50,790 nt of DNA, taken from the NCBI GenBank assembly GCA_023423415.1, contig JAFAFP010000189.1, positions 1 to 50,790 of the forward strand, in the 5' to 3' direction. Below, piece after piece: positions 23,848-33,922 of the stretch. This DNA is from Pseudomonadota bacterium. GTDB taxonomy: Bacteria > Pseudomonadota > Alphaproteobacteria > Rhizobiales > Xanthobacteraceae. Positions within the stretch are counted from its first letter, which is position 1. The number at the start of each line of letters is the position of its first letter. Under the pieces are notes generated by a model, which was not told where the DNA came from, ran no database searches, and saw only the letters and a list, made by a program, of their open reading frames with translations. Made by a program: the position numbers and the translations under genes.

Positions 23848-26800
23848 ATGACCAACGAACCCGGCGCAGCCATCCAGCGATCATCCTCTGCCGCGGCCGA
23901 TCCGCATGCACGCAGCCTCGCAGCGCGGATTGTCGAAGCGCCGTTTCTTCCACCATCGACGTCGGCATTTCCCAAGGTCGATGCCTGGCTCTCCGAGCTT
24001 GATGACGGCCCGGTGGAAACATTGCAGCGGATTTTCACCGCTCAGCCACAGGCGCTGAAGTTATTGGCTGGGGTTGCGGACTATTCGCCGTACTTGTGGG
24101 ATCTTGCGCGCGCGGATTCGGAGCGACTGGCGCGCATCCTGTCAGTCGAACCGGATGTCCATTTCCAGTATCTGCTGGAGAATGGGCGCGCCATTCTCTC
24201 TGCCACGGAGGATGAGGCGGAGGCCATGCGCGCGCTGCGCCGCATGAAGTCGGAAGCGGCGCTGATGATTGCATTTGCCGATATCGGTGGTGTCTGGCCC
24301 GTGATGCAGGTCACCCGGGCGTTGACCGAACTGGCCGACTGCGCCGTGCAGGGTGCGGTCCGATTTCTCCTCAATGATGCCATGCGCCGCGAGCGTCTCG
24401 CGCCTGCTGAACTTTCGCAGCCCGAAGTCGGCTCCGGCTACATTGTCCTGGCCATGGGGAAGATGGGCGCATTCGAGCTGAACTACTCGAGCGACATCGA
24501 CCTTATCGTTTTTTTCGATCCTGAAGCGCCGGCAATTCCTACGGACACTGAGCCGCATTCGCTGTACATCCGCGTCACGCGGGGACTCGTGAAGCTGCTG
24601 CAGGAGCGCACAGCAGACGGTTATGTGTTCCGCGTCGATTTGCGGCTTCGCCCGGATCCCGCCTCCACCCAAGTCGCAATCTCTGTTCCCGCCGGGCTCG
24701 ATTATTACGAACATCGCGGCCAGAACTGGGAACGCTCAGCGATGATCAAGGCGCGTCCGTGCGCCGGCGATATCGAGGCAGGCGAAAAATTCCTCAAGGC
24801 ATTGTCGCCGTTCGTATGGCGCAAATACATGGATTTCGCTGCGTTGGCAGATATCCATGCGATGAAGCGGCAAATCCATGCTTATCGCGGACATGGTGAG
24901 ATCGCGGTTGCAGGGCACAACATCAAGCTCGGTCGTGGCGGTATTCGCGAGATCGAGTTCTTTGTTCAGACGCAACAGCTCATTGCCGGTGGCCGGCATC
25001 CGGAGTTGCGTGATCGCCGCACACTGACGACATTAGCCTCTCTCGCAGATGGCCAATGGGTGGGGGACGCAACGAAACGCGATCTCGAGGCGGCCTATCT
25101 CTTTCTGCGGCGCGTCGAGCATCGGCTGCAAATGGTTGCCGACGAGCAGACACATACGCTGCCATCCGACGATGATCAGCTTGCGCCTTTCGTGCAGTTC
25201 CTTGGCTTCGAGAATGCTGCATCATTTGCCGACGCACTGCTTGGACATTTGCGGAACGTGCAGCAGGAATATTCGCGATTGTTTGAAGCGGCATTGCCAC
25301 CGGCGGAGGATCACCTCCAATTTCCGCCTGAGAACGATGATCGGGACACGCTCGACCGTCTCTCAGCGATGGGTTTTCGCAATCCGCTGGAAGTTTCGGC
25401 CATTGTTCGTGATTGGTTCAACGGCAGATATCCTGCCTTGCGCAGCGATTTCGCACGCTCGCAGCTCCGCGCGTTGGTTCATCCGCTGATCGAACAACTG
25501 GCGCGTGGCGAAAGCCGCGAGCAGGCGATACTGGCATTCGACCGCTTCCTCGCCGGGTTGCATGCCGGTGGTGGCGGGCGATTGATTACGCTGCTGCTGC
25601 AAAACCCTGATCTGCTTTCACTCGTGGCGCTGATGCTGGGCACAGCGCCGCGACTTGCCGATATCCTTGCGCATCAGCCGCAGGTAATGGATGCGTTGAT
25701 CGACCCTGCATTCTTCGGCGCGCTTCCGAGCGCGGAGACGCTGACGCAAGAACTGACGCGGTCGGTCGAGCAGGCGGTGTCATACGAAGATATCCTCGAT
25801 CGGCTTCGCCTGTTTGGCCATGAACACATGTTCCTGATCGGGGTCCGCATCCTGTCCGGCACCGTCTCGGCAGAGCAGGCGGGCGAAGCTTTCGCGCGAC
25901 TGGCGGATGTGATCATTCGGGCGCTTCATCGCGGTATCGAAAAGCTGTTTGCAGAAACGCATGGCCACATTCCTGGACAGAAAACCGCGTGGCTTGCACT
26001 CGGCAAGCTCGGCGGCCGGGAAATGACAGCGAGTTCCGATCTCGACCTGATCCTCGTTTACGATTTCGATGAGGAAAATCCTGATTCCGACGGGGAACGG
26101 TCACTCTACGGCGCGCAGTATTTCGCCCGGCTAACCAAGCGTTTCATTTCGGCGCTGACGGCGCAGACGAACTACGGCGCTCTTTATCACGTTGATATGC
26201 GGCTTCGGCCCTCCGGACGATCCGGCCCGGTGGCGACAAAAATCGACTCCTTCCGCGACTACCAGGCGAATGATGCGTGGACCTGGGAGCATATGGCGCT
26301 GACGCGCGCTCGTGTCGTATCAGCGACGTCAGGTTTTGCCGATCAGGTCGAGGGCGTGATCCGCGACGTGTTGGCCCGCAAGCGCGACGAGCGATTGATC
26401 GCCGGCGATGCGTTCGAGATGCGGATGGCGATTGCGTCGGAAAGAGGTGACAGCAATCGCTGGGAACTGAAGTATGCGGCAGGTGGATTGGTCGATATCG
26501 AGTTCATCGCGCAATATCTGCAACTCGTCCACGCAACAGACCACCCGGAGCTTCTTGATCCATCGACATCGCGGGTTCTGGAGCGCGCCACCCGTCTTGG
26601 TCTGCTATCGCGGGAAGATTCCGAGGTGTTACGGCCGGCCGTGCAGCTTTACCAGAATCTCAGCCAAATTCTCCGGTTGTGTCTGTCGGGGCCGTTCGAT
26701 CCCAGGAAGACCGATCCCGGCCTGTTGCGACTTCTGGCCCGCGCGGCTGACGTTCCTGACTTCCCGACTCTGGACGCTCATTTGGCTGAGACACAAATGC

Positions 26801-26862
26801 GCGTGCGTGCCCGCTTCGATATTCTGCTCGGTCCCGTCGGTGTGGCTCAGGCGGCGACCTGA
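23848..26862 (+). CDS. glnE: bifunctional glutamine synthetase adenylyltransferase/adenylyl-removing enzyme
   Basis: This encodes 1004 residues; a GTG directly before the ATG is an alternative start. Two nucleotidyltransferase domains are visible. The N-terminal, deadenylylating half has NYSSDIDLIVFFD; the C-terminal, adenylylating half has ASSDLDLILVYDFDEE. Both have the paired acids that bind metal. RGGIREIEFFVQ and the related AAGGLVDIEFIAQYLQL mark the helical parts after each domain, and the central linker binds GlnB-type PII. The enzyme sets glutamine synthetase activity according to nitrogen status. Length is normal. Its 3' end overlaps the convergent PAS kinase gene by 16 bases. Confidence 0.96.
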   Translation: MTNEPGAAIQRSSSAAADPHARSLAARIVEAPFLPPSTSAFPKVDAWLSELDDGPVETLQRIFTAQPQALKLLAGVADYSPYLWDLARADSERLARILSVEPDVHFQYLLENGRAILSATEDEAEAMRALRRMKSEAALMIAFADIGGVWPVMQVTRALTELADCAVQGAVRFLLNDAMRRERLAPAELSQPEVGSGYIVLAMGKMGAFELNYSSDIDLIVFFDPEAPAIPTDTEPHSLYIRVTRGLVKLLQERTADGYVFRVDLRLRPDPASTQVAISVPAGLDYYEHRGQNWERSAMIKARPCAGDIEAGEKFLKALSPFVWRKYMDFAALADIHAMKRQIHAYRGHGEIAVAGHNIKLGRGGIREIEFFVQTQQLIAGGRHPELRDRRTLTTLASLADGQWVGDATKRDLEAAYLFLRRVEHRLQMVADEQTHTLPSDDDQLAPFVQFLGFENAASFADALLGHLRNVQQEYSRLFEAALPPAEDHLQFPPENDDRDTLDRLSAMGFRNPLEVSAIVRDWFNGRYPALRSDFARSQLRALVHPLIEQLARGESREQAILAFDRFLAGLHAGGGGRLITLLLQNPDLLSLVALMLGTAPRLADILAHQPQVMDALIDPAFFGALPSAETLTQELTRSVEQAVSYEDILDRLRLFGHEHMFLIGVRILSGTVSAEQAGEAFARLADVIIRALHRGIEKLFAETHGHIPGQKTAWLALGKLGGREMTASSDLDLILVYDFDEENPDSDGERSLYGAQYFARLTKRFISALTAQTNYGALYHVDMRLRPSGRSGPVATKIDSFRDYQANDAWTWEHMALTRARVVSATSGFADQVEGVIRDVLARKRDERLIAGDAFEMRMAIASERGDSNRWELKYAAGGLVDIEFIAQYLQLVHATDHPELLDPSTSRVLERATRLGLLSREDSEVLRPAVQLYQNLSQILRLCLSGPFDPRKTDPGLLRLLARAADVPDFPTLDAHLAETQMRVRARFDILLGPVGVAQAAT

Positions 26863-29135
26863 GCCTGCGACGGGCCGGTAATCGATAGCCGGACCTGAAC
26901 AATGGTGCCGACCCCCGGCGCAGAACGGATGCGCATACGGCCGCCGTGCAATTCGATCAGCGATTTGGCGATGGCCAGACCCAGCCCCGAACCGTGATGC
27001 GTCTTGGTGAGCTGGCTTTCAACCTGCTCGAACGGGCGCCCAAGCTTCTGAAGCGCTTCCTTCGCAATGCCAATGCCGCTGTCGCTGATGCTGACCAGAA
27101 CATTGTCTCCAGCGCGGCGGCCGCGCACGGTCACGCGTCCGCCAACGGGCGTGAATTTGACGGCATTGGACAGCAAATTGAGAACGATTTGCTTGATGGC
27201 GCGACGGTCGGCACGCAGCATGATGTCCGGCGCGATGTTTGATGTCAGCGTCAGGTTTTTCTCTTCGCCGCGGGTCGAGACCACACGCATGGCATCGGCC
27301 AGAATATCGTCGAGAACCAGGTTTTCCGGTTCCAGCTTGATCCGGCCGGCTTCGATCTTGGACATGTCGAGCACATCGTTGACAACATCCAGGAGATATT
27401 GGCCGCTTTGATGGATATCGCGACAATACTCGTGATACTTATCAACCCCGAGCTTTCCGAACATGCCCTTTTCCATGATCTCGGAGAAGCCGATGATGGC
27501 ATTCAGCGGCGTGCGCAGTTCATGGCTCATGTTGGCGAGGAATTTTGACTTCGTCTGATTGGCTTCCTCGGCGCGGGTTTTTTCCGCAACATATTTTTCA
27601 GCCAAATCTTCAAGCTGCTGCTTGGACTGGCGTAAATCTTCGACGGTCGCGAGCAGCCGCGCTTCGCTGCTCTTCAGCCTGCGTTCCTGTTGCTTCAGGC
27701 TGGTGATATTGGTGCCGACCGAAACATAGCCACCGTCCTTCGTGCGCCGTTCGCTGAACAGCCAGTTACGGGTATCGATCTGGGCTTCGAAACTGCGCGC
27801 GCCGGGCAATTCCGGTCCGACATTGGCCACTTTGCCGATATTCAGATGAGTTTGGCCGGCCGCGGCGATCACTTCATAGGGGGTGCCCGCTTGCACGAGG
27901 TCGTCGGGCAACCGATGCAAATCCTGGAAGTTTGAATTGCAGAGGACGAGACGGTTTTCGGAGTCCCACAACACGAAGGCTTCCGGGAACGTTTCGATCG
28001 CATCGCGCAGCCGCATGTCCGCAGCCGTGGTTTTCTCGACCAGCGTTTTCTGCTCGGTCACATCGACGGCAATGCCGATCAGATGCAGACCAGGTTCGTT
28101 ATGCTGACGGACGACCTCGCAACGCACCCGCAGCCACACCCAGTTGCCATTCGCATGCAGCATCCGGAAATCATGATCGATGGCGTTGAGACGTCCATCG
28201 GCAACCTGCGTCGCGAGATCATAGAGGTCGATATCGTCGGGGTGGACGTATTTGTTGATTTCTCCGAATGTCAGCAACTCGTCGCGCATGTTGAGGCCGA
28301 GGATCGCGAACATCGAGTGCGACCAGAAAATCCGTCCGCGCGCGAGGTCCCAATCCCACAGACCGCAACGGCCACGGTTCAGCGCCGTATCGATGCGGCT
28401 GCGAACGGTATCGTAGATCAGGTCGGCTTCGCGTGCGCGGGTGGCCTGCCAATGAAATGCAAAGCCGAGGATCAGCAGGACGAAGCCAGTCGTCGCCGAC
28501 AGCGTCACAGTGAGCGCCGTGTCCGAACGCCATGCGGCAAGAGCATCTGTGCGGCGCTGGAAGACCGCCAATTGCCCCAGCGGCTCTTCCAGGGTGCGGA
28601 CGGCTGCCAATGCGCGCTTGCCGTCCGGCAGGGTGATGTCCATCACGCCCGCTTTCTCGCCGAAGATGGTTAGCGGATAGGCGTCGCCAAGAACGTCGTG
28701 CAGACGACGGCCGATGATCCCGGCAGTGTCCGGAGCTGCAGCAATGATTAGGCCATCGAGGCCAGCGACGATGATCTGGCGTCCGGCGGTGGTGGTGCGT
28801 GGGGTGCGCGCCTGATCCAGCTCTTGCTGTGCGCGCCGCCAGACAGCAGCGCGGTCCGCGTTGCGCGGACGTTCAAGCCGTTGCGACAAAACTTCTGCGA
28901 TCGTCTCGATGTCCTTTGTCGCTTCGGCAAGTGCGCTGCGCCGATGATCGAGCACCTGCACGAATGCGCCGACTGCGATGGTCAGCAGGAATGCGATGAT
29001 GAGTGCCGGTACCGCGCGCCGCAGAGCGGGCTCGGCGGTCAGAAGACGTCGATAGGCTGGCTTTGCGATCGACTGCGCCAATCCCTTGATGGAATCAGAA
29101 TGCGCAGACGCGTGCGCTGCCTCGGCGCGCGCCAT
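26847..29135 (-). CDS. PleC-like sensor histidine kinase with two PAS domains
   Basis: This encodes 762 residues. TM1 about 43-63 and TM2 about 207-229 bracket a periplasmic domain of about 140 residues. Two PAS domains follow: about 250-362 (CGLWDWDLARGRIFWS, VHPDDIDLYD) and about 375-482 (ETFPEAFVLWDSENRLVLCN). A coiled coil (RLKSSEARLLATVEDLRQSK) leads to FLANMSHELRTPLNAIIGFSEIM with H538. The KYHEYCRDIHQSGQYLLDVVNDVLDMSKIEAGR stretch is typical of the PleC/PdhS group that acts on DivK in alphaproteobacterial cell-cycle control. The ATPase has NLLSNAVKFTP, SDSGIGI and GSGLGLAIAKSL. Whether it is the true PleC cannot be decided here, as several paralogues usually exist. Confidence 0.88.
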   Translation of the reverse strand: MARAEAAHASAHSDSIKGLAQSIAKPAYRRLLTAEPALRRAVPALIIAFLLTIAVGAFVQVLDHRRSALAEATKDIETIAEVLSQRLERPRNADRAAVWRRAQQELDQARTPRTTTAGRQIIVAGLDGLIIAAAPDTAGIIGRRLHDVLGDAYPLTIFGEKAGVMDITLPDGKRALAAVRTLEEPLGQLAVFQRRTDALAAWRSDTALTVTLSATTGFVLLILGFAFHWQATRAREADLIYDTVRSRIDTALNRGRCGLWDWDLARGRIFWSHSMFAILGLNMRDELLTFGEINKYVHPDDIDLYDLATQVADGRLNAIDHDFRMLHANGNWVWLRVRCEVVRQHNEPGLHLIGIAVDVTEQKTLVEKTTAADMRLRDAIETFPEAFVLWDSENRLVLCNSNFQDLHRLPDDLVQAGTPYEVIAAAGQTHLNIGKVANVGPELPGARSFEAQIDTRNWLFSERRTKDGGYVSVGTNITSLKQQERRLKSSEARLLATVEDLRQSKQQLEDLAEKYVAEKTRAEEANQTKSKFLANMSHELRTPLNAIIGFSEIMEKGMFGKLGVDKYHEYCRDIHQSGQYLLDVVNDVLDMSKIEAGRIKLEPENLVLDDILADAMRVVSTRGEEKNLTLTSNIAPDIMLRADRRAIKQIVLNLLSNAVKFTPVGGRVTVRGRRAGDNVLVSISDSGIGIAKEALQKLGRPFEQVESQLTKTHHGSGLGLAIAKSLIELHGGRMRIRSAPGVGTIVQVRLSITGPSQAQVAA

Positions 29136-29276
29136 GAATTTGCCCCCGTGCGGATTGTCGCTTTACGCAACCTGATCGGGAGGATGTGCCGCATCCCGTC
29201 CCGAATCGAGATCATAAGAATCGATACGGGGTGATTTGTCGAGAGTCCGAGGAGTCAAGAACCTAAAAAAATTACT

Positions 29277-29302
29277 AACAGGCTGCAGATCTGCAGCCTG
29301 TT
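29277..29302 (-). terminator. pepN terminator, 26-base perfect palindrome
   Basis: The sequence from 29277 to 29302 is its own reverse complement, centred on AGATCT with arms AACAGGCTGCAG. On the minus strand it comes six bases after the pepN stop and is followed by AGTAATTTTTTT, so it acts as a Rho-independent terminator for pepN. Confidence 0.75.
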
Positions 29303-29307
29303 TCGCT

Positions 29308-31950
29308 TTATGCGCCTGCCAAGGCGCGGCTGACGATGTCGTTCACGTCCGCCGAAAGTGCCGATGCGCCGGCGATACGGCGAAGCGCAGCTTGCGCCTT
29401 TTCGCGCCGGCCGCTCTCCAACGCCCGCCACGACCGGAAAGCTGTCGCCAGTCGCGACGCAACTTGCGGATTCTTTCCGTCGAGCGTGATCACCGTATCG
29501 GCGACGAATGCATAGCCCTCGCCATCCGCACGATTGAACTGTGTTGCATTGCCGTGCGCGAACGCTCCGATCAGCGAACGGACGCGATTAGGATTGTTCA
29601 TCGAGAAAGCCGGATGAGCGGTGAGAGCGCGAACGCGGTCGAGCGTGCCGCTTTCGGGGATCATGGCCTGCAGCGACAGCCATTTGTCGATGATGAGGGG
29701 ATCACCCGCATACCGTTCGTAGAAATCCTGCAACGCTTCGGTTCGCTCCGGGACATCGTGCAGCGATAGCGTGGCCAGTGCTGCCATGCGGTCTGTCATG
29801 TTGTCGGCCGAATGATATTGCCGCAGTGCGCGCATGATGCCGTCCTTGCCGCCGGCTGCAGCCAGGAGATCAAGTGCGGTGTTTTTCAGCGAGCGCCGTC
29901 CGGCGCTGGTCGCATCCGGGCTGTACGGTCCCGTGATCTGCATCCGCGCATACGCGTCCGCCAATTCCTTTTCCACTCTGCTGCCGATATCATTTCGCAA
30001 ATAAGAGCGTGCACGGAAATTGGCGTCAGGATCGACATCGCGTCCGATCTCGCGGGCGATATCGGCCTCTGTTGGCATCGTCAGCGCCAGAGACACGAAA
30101 GCCGGTTCGAGGCCGTCATCGCCAAGGATGGCGGCAAGAGCGGCAGTCAGGCCGTCGTCGGTAGCGGCATTCTCGGCTGACTGTATGAGTCCGACATTCT
30201 TCACCAGCAGTCGCGTGGCCAATGTCTGGACAGCCTGCCAGCGGTTGAACGGATCGCTGTCATTGGCGGCGAGCCGGCGCAAATCCTCTGCAGACAGATT
30301 GGCGGTGAGTTTCACCGGCGCCGAGAACTCCCGGTTGATCGACAGCACGGGCCGCTCGGCAAGGTTTTCGAACACCAGCGTTTCGGACGGCTGGTCGAGT
30401 GTGATGACATCGCCATCGAACGGTTGACCAGAAACGACAAGCGGCATGTCCGCTCCATTCTGACCGACGAGTCCCATCCGTAACGGGATCACCATCGGGT
30501 CCTTCACTGGCTGGTTCGGCGTCGGCGGCAAGATCTGCGACAACTTCAGAGTGAAGCTTCGCGCGGCTTCGTCGTATGCTCCATCCGCAACGATTTCCGG
30601 CGTGCCGGCCTGCGAGTACCACCGCATGAATTGCGAGAGATCACGTCCTGACGCATCCGCAAAGCATTGGACAAATTGCTCGATCGTCGCGGCCTCGCCG
30701 TCATGACGATCGAAGTAAAGGTCCATGCCTTTGCGGAAGGTCGCGGCCCCCAGCAGCGTGCGCAGCATCCGCACGAGTTCGGCGCCCTTCTCGTAAATTG
30801 TGGTGGTGTAGAAGTTGTTGATCTCGTGATAGAGTTCAGGCCGTACCGGATGCGCGAGCGGTCCGGCATCCTCCACGAACTGATGGGCACGCAGGTTGCG
30901 GACATCGGCAATGCGTTTCACCGGTCGTGAACGCTGATCGGAGGTGAACTCCTGATCGCGGAACACCGTCAGCCCTTCCTTCAGGCATAGCTGAAACCAG
31001 TCACGACAGGTGATGCGGTTGCCGGTCCAGTTATGGAAGTATTCGTGCGCAATGATCGCTTCGATCGACGCGAAATCGGTATCGGTCGCAGTTTCTGGCG
31101 AGGCCAGAACGTAGCGATCGTTGAAGACGTTGAGGCCCTTGTTCTCCATCGCGCCCATGTTGAAGTCCGAGACTGCGACGATCATGAAAATATCGAGATC
31201 GTATTCGCGGCCGAAGGCTTCTTCGTCCCAGCGCATGGATCGCTTGAGCGCATCCATCGCATAATCACAGCGGCTTTCCTTGCCGGGCTCGACATAAATT
31301 TTCAGCGCCACTTTGCGTCCGGACATCGTGACGAACGTGTCTTCGACGCAGGCCAGACTGCCGCCGACCATCGCGAACAGGTAGGATGGCTTCGGGAACG
31401 GATCATGCCACACCGCGAAATGGCGGCCGGCGGGCAGATCGCCGTTTTCAATCAGATTGCCATTGGCGAGCAGAATGGGAGCCTGGCCTTTGTCGGCTTC
31501 GATCCGGGTCGTGTAGACGGCCATGACGTCCGGCCGGTCGGGGAAATAGGTGATCCTGCGAAATCCTTCCGCCTCGCATTGCGTGCAATAGGTGCCGCTG
31601 GAGCGGTACAGACCCATCAATTGCGTGTTGGCGGATGGATCGACGGTTGTTTCGATCGTGAGCGAGAATGGTCGCTGTGGCGGCTGCGCGAGGGTGAGGC
31701 GCTCGGGTGAGGCGACATAGGCATCGGCGGCCAGCGGCTGTCCGTCCAGCATCACGGCCGATAGCGTCAGGCCATCACCCTCCAGTACGAGCGGAGCCGG
31801 GGCGGTCGCCGGGTTTGGCCGCAGGCTCAGCGTTGCGCGGACGTTGGTTGCGGTCGGATGCAGGGAAACGTCGAGTTTCACCGTCTCCACCAGCCAGTCC
31901 GGCGGACGATAATCCTGAAGGCGGACGGGACGGGCCTGTTCGGTGCGCAT
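29308..31950 (-). CDS. pepN: aminopeptidase N (M1 zinc metallopeptidase)
   Basis: This encodes 880 residues. The substrate-binding GAMEN motif is at 266-270 and the zinc site HEYFHNW at 302-308, with the third ligand E325 in LKEGLTVF. Y in TTTIYEKGAELVRML is the expected transition-state tyrosine. The C-terminal half is all-helical as in the E. coli PepN subgroup. No signal peptide is present, so it should be a cytoplasmic broad-specificity aminopeptidase in protein turnover. It is transcribed alone with its own terminator, towards the PAS kinase gene; the length matches the family. Confidence 0.95.
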   Translation of the reverse strand: MRTEQARPVRLQDYRPPDWLVETVKLDVSLHPTATNVRATLSLRPNPATAPAPLVLEGDGLTLSAVMLDGQPLAADAYVASPERLTLAQPPQRPFSLTIETTVDPSANTQLMGLYRSSGTYCTQCEAEGFRRITYFPDRPDVMAVYTTRIEADKGQAPILLANGNLIENGDLPAGRHFAVWHDPFPKPSYLFAMVGGSLACVEDTFVTMSGRKVALKIYVEPGKESRCDYAMDALKRSMRWDEEAFGREYDLDIFMIVAVSDFNMGAMENKGLNVFNDRYVLASPETATDTDFASIEAIIAHEYFHNWTGNRITCRDWFQLCLKEGLTVFRDQEFTSDQRSRPVKRIADVRNLRAHQFVEDAGPLAHPVRPELYHEINNFYTTTIYEKGAELVRMLRTLLGAATFRKGMDLYFDRHDGEAATIEQFVQCFADASGRDLSQFMRWYSQAGTPEIVADGAYDEAARSFTLKLSQILPPTPNQPVKDPMVIPLRMGLVGQNGADMPLVVSGQPFDGDVITLDQPSETLVFENLAERPVLSINREFSAPVKLTANLSAEDLRRLAANDSDPFNRWQAVQTLATRLLVKNVGLIQSAENAATDDGLTAALAAILGDDGLEPAFVSLALTMPTEADIAREIGRDVDPDANFRARSYLRNDIGSRVEKELADAYARMQITGPYSPDATSAGRRSLKNTALDLLAAAGGKDGIMRALRQYHSADNMTDRMAALATLSLHDVPERTEALQDFYERYAGDPLIIDKWLSLQAMIPESGTLDRVRALTAHPAFSMNNPNRVRSLIGAFAHGNATQFNRADGEGYAFVADTVITLDGKNPQVASRLATAFRSWRALESGRREKAQAALRRIAGASALSADVNDIVSRALAGA

Positions 31951-32095
31951 GGGCAGGGCGTGATCCTTTGATGATGTGAAAGTCCGGTATCCGGCAGCCG
32001 GCGTCTAATCGATGACGTCCATATCCGGAAATTGTGTGACCTGATAGAACAGCGTCAGCCGGAAGCATATCCGGGATCGTCTAGGGAGACATTTC

Positions 32096-33061
32096 ATGCC
32101 GACATTACGGTGGGCCCTTCTGGGTGCGGCCGCTTTAACCCTTGCCAGTTTTGGCGCCTCGGCTCAGGCGCCTTATCCCAATCAGGTGGTGCGCATTGTC
32201 GTGCCATTCTCGGCCGGAAGCGCAACCGACCTTCTCGCGCGCGCGGTCGGTGACAAGCTCAGTGAAAAGTGGAAGCAGCAGGTGGTCGTGGAAAACCGGC
32301 CCGGCCTTGCCGGCACCACCAGCGCTGCCAAGAGCGCTGCGGACGGCTACACGCTGATGCTGACATCCAACGGACATACCGTGACGGGTGTGCTCAACAA
32401 GAGCCTGCAATTCGATCCGGTAAAGGATTTTGCGGGCATCACGCCGGTTGCGACCGTGCCGCTTGTCATGATCATCAATCCGGAGATCCCGGCCAAAACC
32501 GTGAAGGAGTTTATCGATCTCGCCAAGGCCAAGCCGGGCACGATGAATTTTGCATCACCCGGCTTGGGCAGCACCACGTTTATCGCGGGCGCGCTATTTC
32601 GCCAGAATGCCAACATCAATCTCGTGCATGTTCCTTACAAAGGGGCGCCGGAATCCAACATGAGCGTCGTGCGTGGTGACTCGCACATGTATTTCACGCC
32701 GGCGAACACTGCGCTCGAATTGATGCAGTCGGGCAAAGTGCGAGCGCTTGCGGTCGCGACCGCGAAGCGTGTCCCCAGCATGCCCGATGTACCAACGCTC
32801 GCCGAGTCCGGCTTGCCCAATTTTTCGTACGATTCCTGGTTCGGCCTGATGGCGCCGGCCGGAACGCCGGCCGCAATCATCGACAAGATCAACAAGGACA
32901 CCATCGAGGCGCTGAACGATCCGGCGCTGCAAGATCGCATGGCCAAGCAGGGCGGCGTGGTGGTGATCCATTCTTCTCCCAAGAAGTTCGATGAAATCAT
33001 CAAGAGTGATACCGAGCGTTACGGCAAGATGTTCGAAGCGGCCGGGATCGGCGCGAAATAG
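32096..33061 (+). CDS. Bug/TctC-type periplasmic solute-binding protein
   Basis: This encodes 321 residues from an ATG preceded by AGGGAGA. A signal peptide (RWALLGAAALTLASFGASAQA) is followed by YPNQVVRIVVPFSAGSATDLLAR, the ligand-loop signature of the Bug family. KWKQQVVVENRPGLAGTTSAAKSAADGYTL and FDPVKDFAGITPVA are further family marks. PTLAESGLPNFSYDSWFGLMAPAGTP is the second lobe. These proteins bind carboxylates such as tricarboxylates, nicotinate or amino acids. No TctA or TctB membrane partners lie next to it, so it is an orphan of the very large Bug family and its ligand cannot be named. A strong hairpin terminator follows. Confidence 0.93.
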   Translation: MPTLRWALLGAAALTLASFGASAQAPYPNQVVRIVVPFSAGSATDLLARAVGDKLSEKWKQQVVVENRPGLAGTTSAAKSAADGYTLMLTSNGHTVTGVLNKSLQFDPVKDFAGITPVATVPLVMIINPEIPAKTVKEFIDLAKAKPGTMNFASPGLGSTTFIAGALFRQNANINLVHVPYKGAPESNMSVVRGDSHMYFTPANTALELMQSGKVRALAVATAKRVPSMPDVPTLAESGLPNFSYDSWFGLMAPAGTPAAIIDKINKDTIEALNDPALQDRMAKQGGVVVIHSSPKKFDEIIKSDTERYGKMFEAAGIGAK

Positions 33062-33076
33062 GCTGACCTGACGGCG

Positions 33077-33111
33077 AGGCTGGCTACCACGGCAGCCAGC
33101 CTTATTCTTTT
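33077..33111 (+). terminator. Rho-independent terminator after the Bug protein gene
   Basis: Nine perfect pairs, AGGCTGGCT/AGCCAGCCT, with an eight-base loop, are followed by TATTCTTTT. It isolates the binding-protein gene from the flavinylation cluster. Confidence 0.8.
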
Positions 33112-33287
33112 GCAATGTCCTTGGCATGGCCGCCTTCCAGACCCGCGTGAAACGCGTGTTGGTCATGCATTCGCGCAGCAGTTTGGAATCTCCCTAAATC
33201 ATTGTGTTTGCGGCACGTTTTGTTCTTCATTACGAAGCCTGATCAATGTCCATCTTGATCGTGGCCGCTCAAAACACACCGTTTATT

Positions 33288-33914
33288 ATGAAGTCCAAAT
33301 TGACGCTCGGCAGCCGGGCCTTCTGGCTACGCCAGATGCGGCAATGGCATTGGATCAGCGCAGCCGTTTGCCTGATTGGAATGCTTCTATTTGCTGTGAC
33401 CGGCATCACTCTGAATCACGCAGGTCAGATTGAGGCGCGGCCCGCCGTCAGTGAGCGCACGGCAACAATCCCGCAACCGTTGCTCGCAGAGGTCAAAGCC
33501 CTGCCGGCGAAGGGCAAAGGCATGGTATCGGATGCCGTCGCGAAATGGGTGGCGGATGCCATGCAGGTCGATGTGCGGGGGCAGGAAGCGGAGCTTTCGC
33601 CGAACGAGATCTATATCGCGCTGCCGCGGCCGGGCGGCGATGCCTGGCTCAGCCTCGATCGTCAATCCGGCGAAGCCCGTTACGAACTGACTAATCGCGG
33701 TTGGATCTCGTATCTTAATGATCTCCATAAAGGCCGTAACACCGGCGCCGTCTGGTCGCTGTTCCTTGATGTGTTTGCGGTGGCGACGATCATCTTCTGC
33801 CTGACGGGTCTTGTGTTGATGCAATTGCTGTCGCATGCGCGGCCCTCGACATGGCCGCTGGTCGGCCTCGGTTTCATCATCCCGGCGCTGATCGCCATCT
33901 TCCTGATGCATTGA
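33288..33914 (+). CDS. PepSY-associated TM protein
   Basis: This encodes 208 residues from MKSKLTLGSRAFWLRQMRQWHW; an ATG 14 codons upstream is possible, neither having a clear ribosome site. TM1 is about 22-42, TM2 about 153-181 and TM3 about 190-207. A periplasmic domain lies between TM1 and TM2. Histidines at conserved-looking spots (H21 in WHW, H44 in LNHAG, H147 in LHKGR, H183) suggest heme ligation as in other PepSY_TM electron-transfer proteins. It is the first gene of a four-gene unit with DUF2271, DUF4198 and ApbE, a combination known from extracytoplasmic flavinylation systems and thought to carry electrons across the inner membrane. The electron acceptor is unknown. Confidence 0.8.
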   Translation: MKSKLTLGSRAFWLRQMRQWHWISAAVCLIGMLLFAVTGITLNHAGQIEARPAVSERTATIPQPLLAEVKALPAKGKGMVSDAVAKWVADAMQVDVRGQEAELSPNEIYIALPRPGGDAWLSLDRQSGEARYELTNRGWISYLNDLHKGRNTGAVWSLFLDVFAVATIIFCLTGLVLMQLLSHARPSTWPLVGLGFIIPALIAIFLMH

Positions 33915-33922
33915 GGAGTTCC

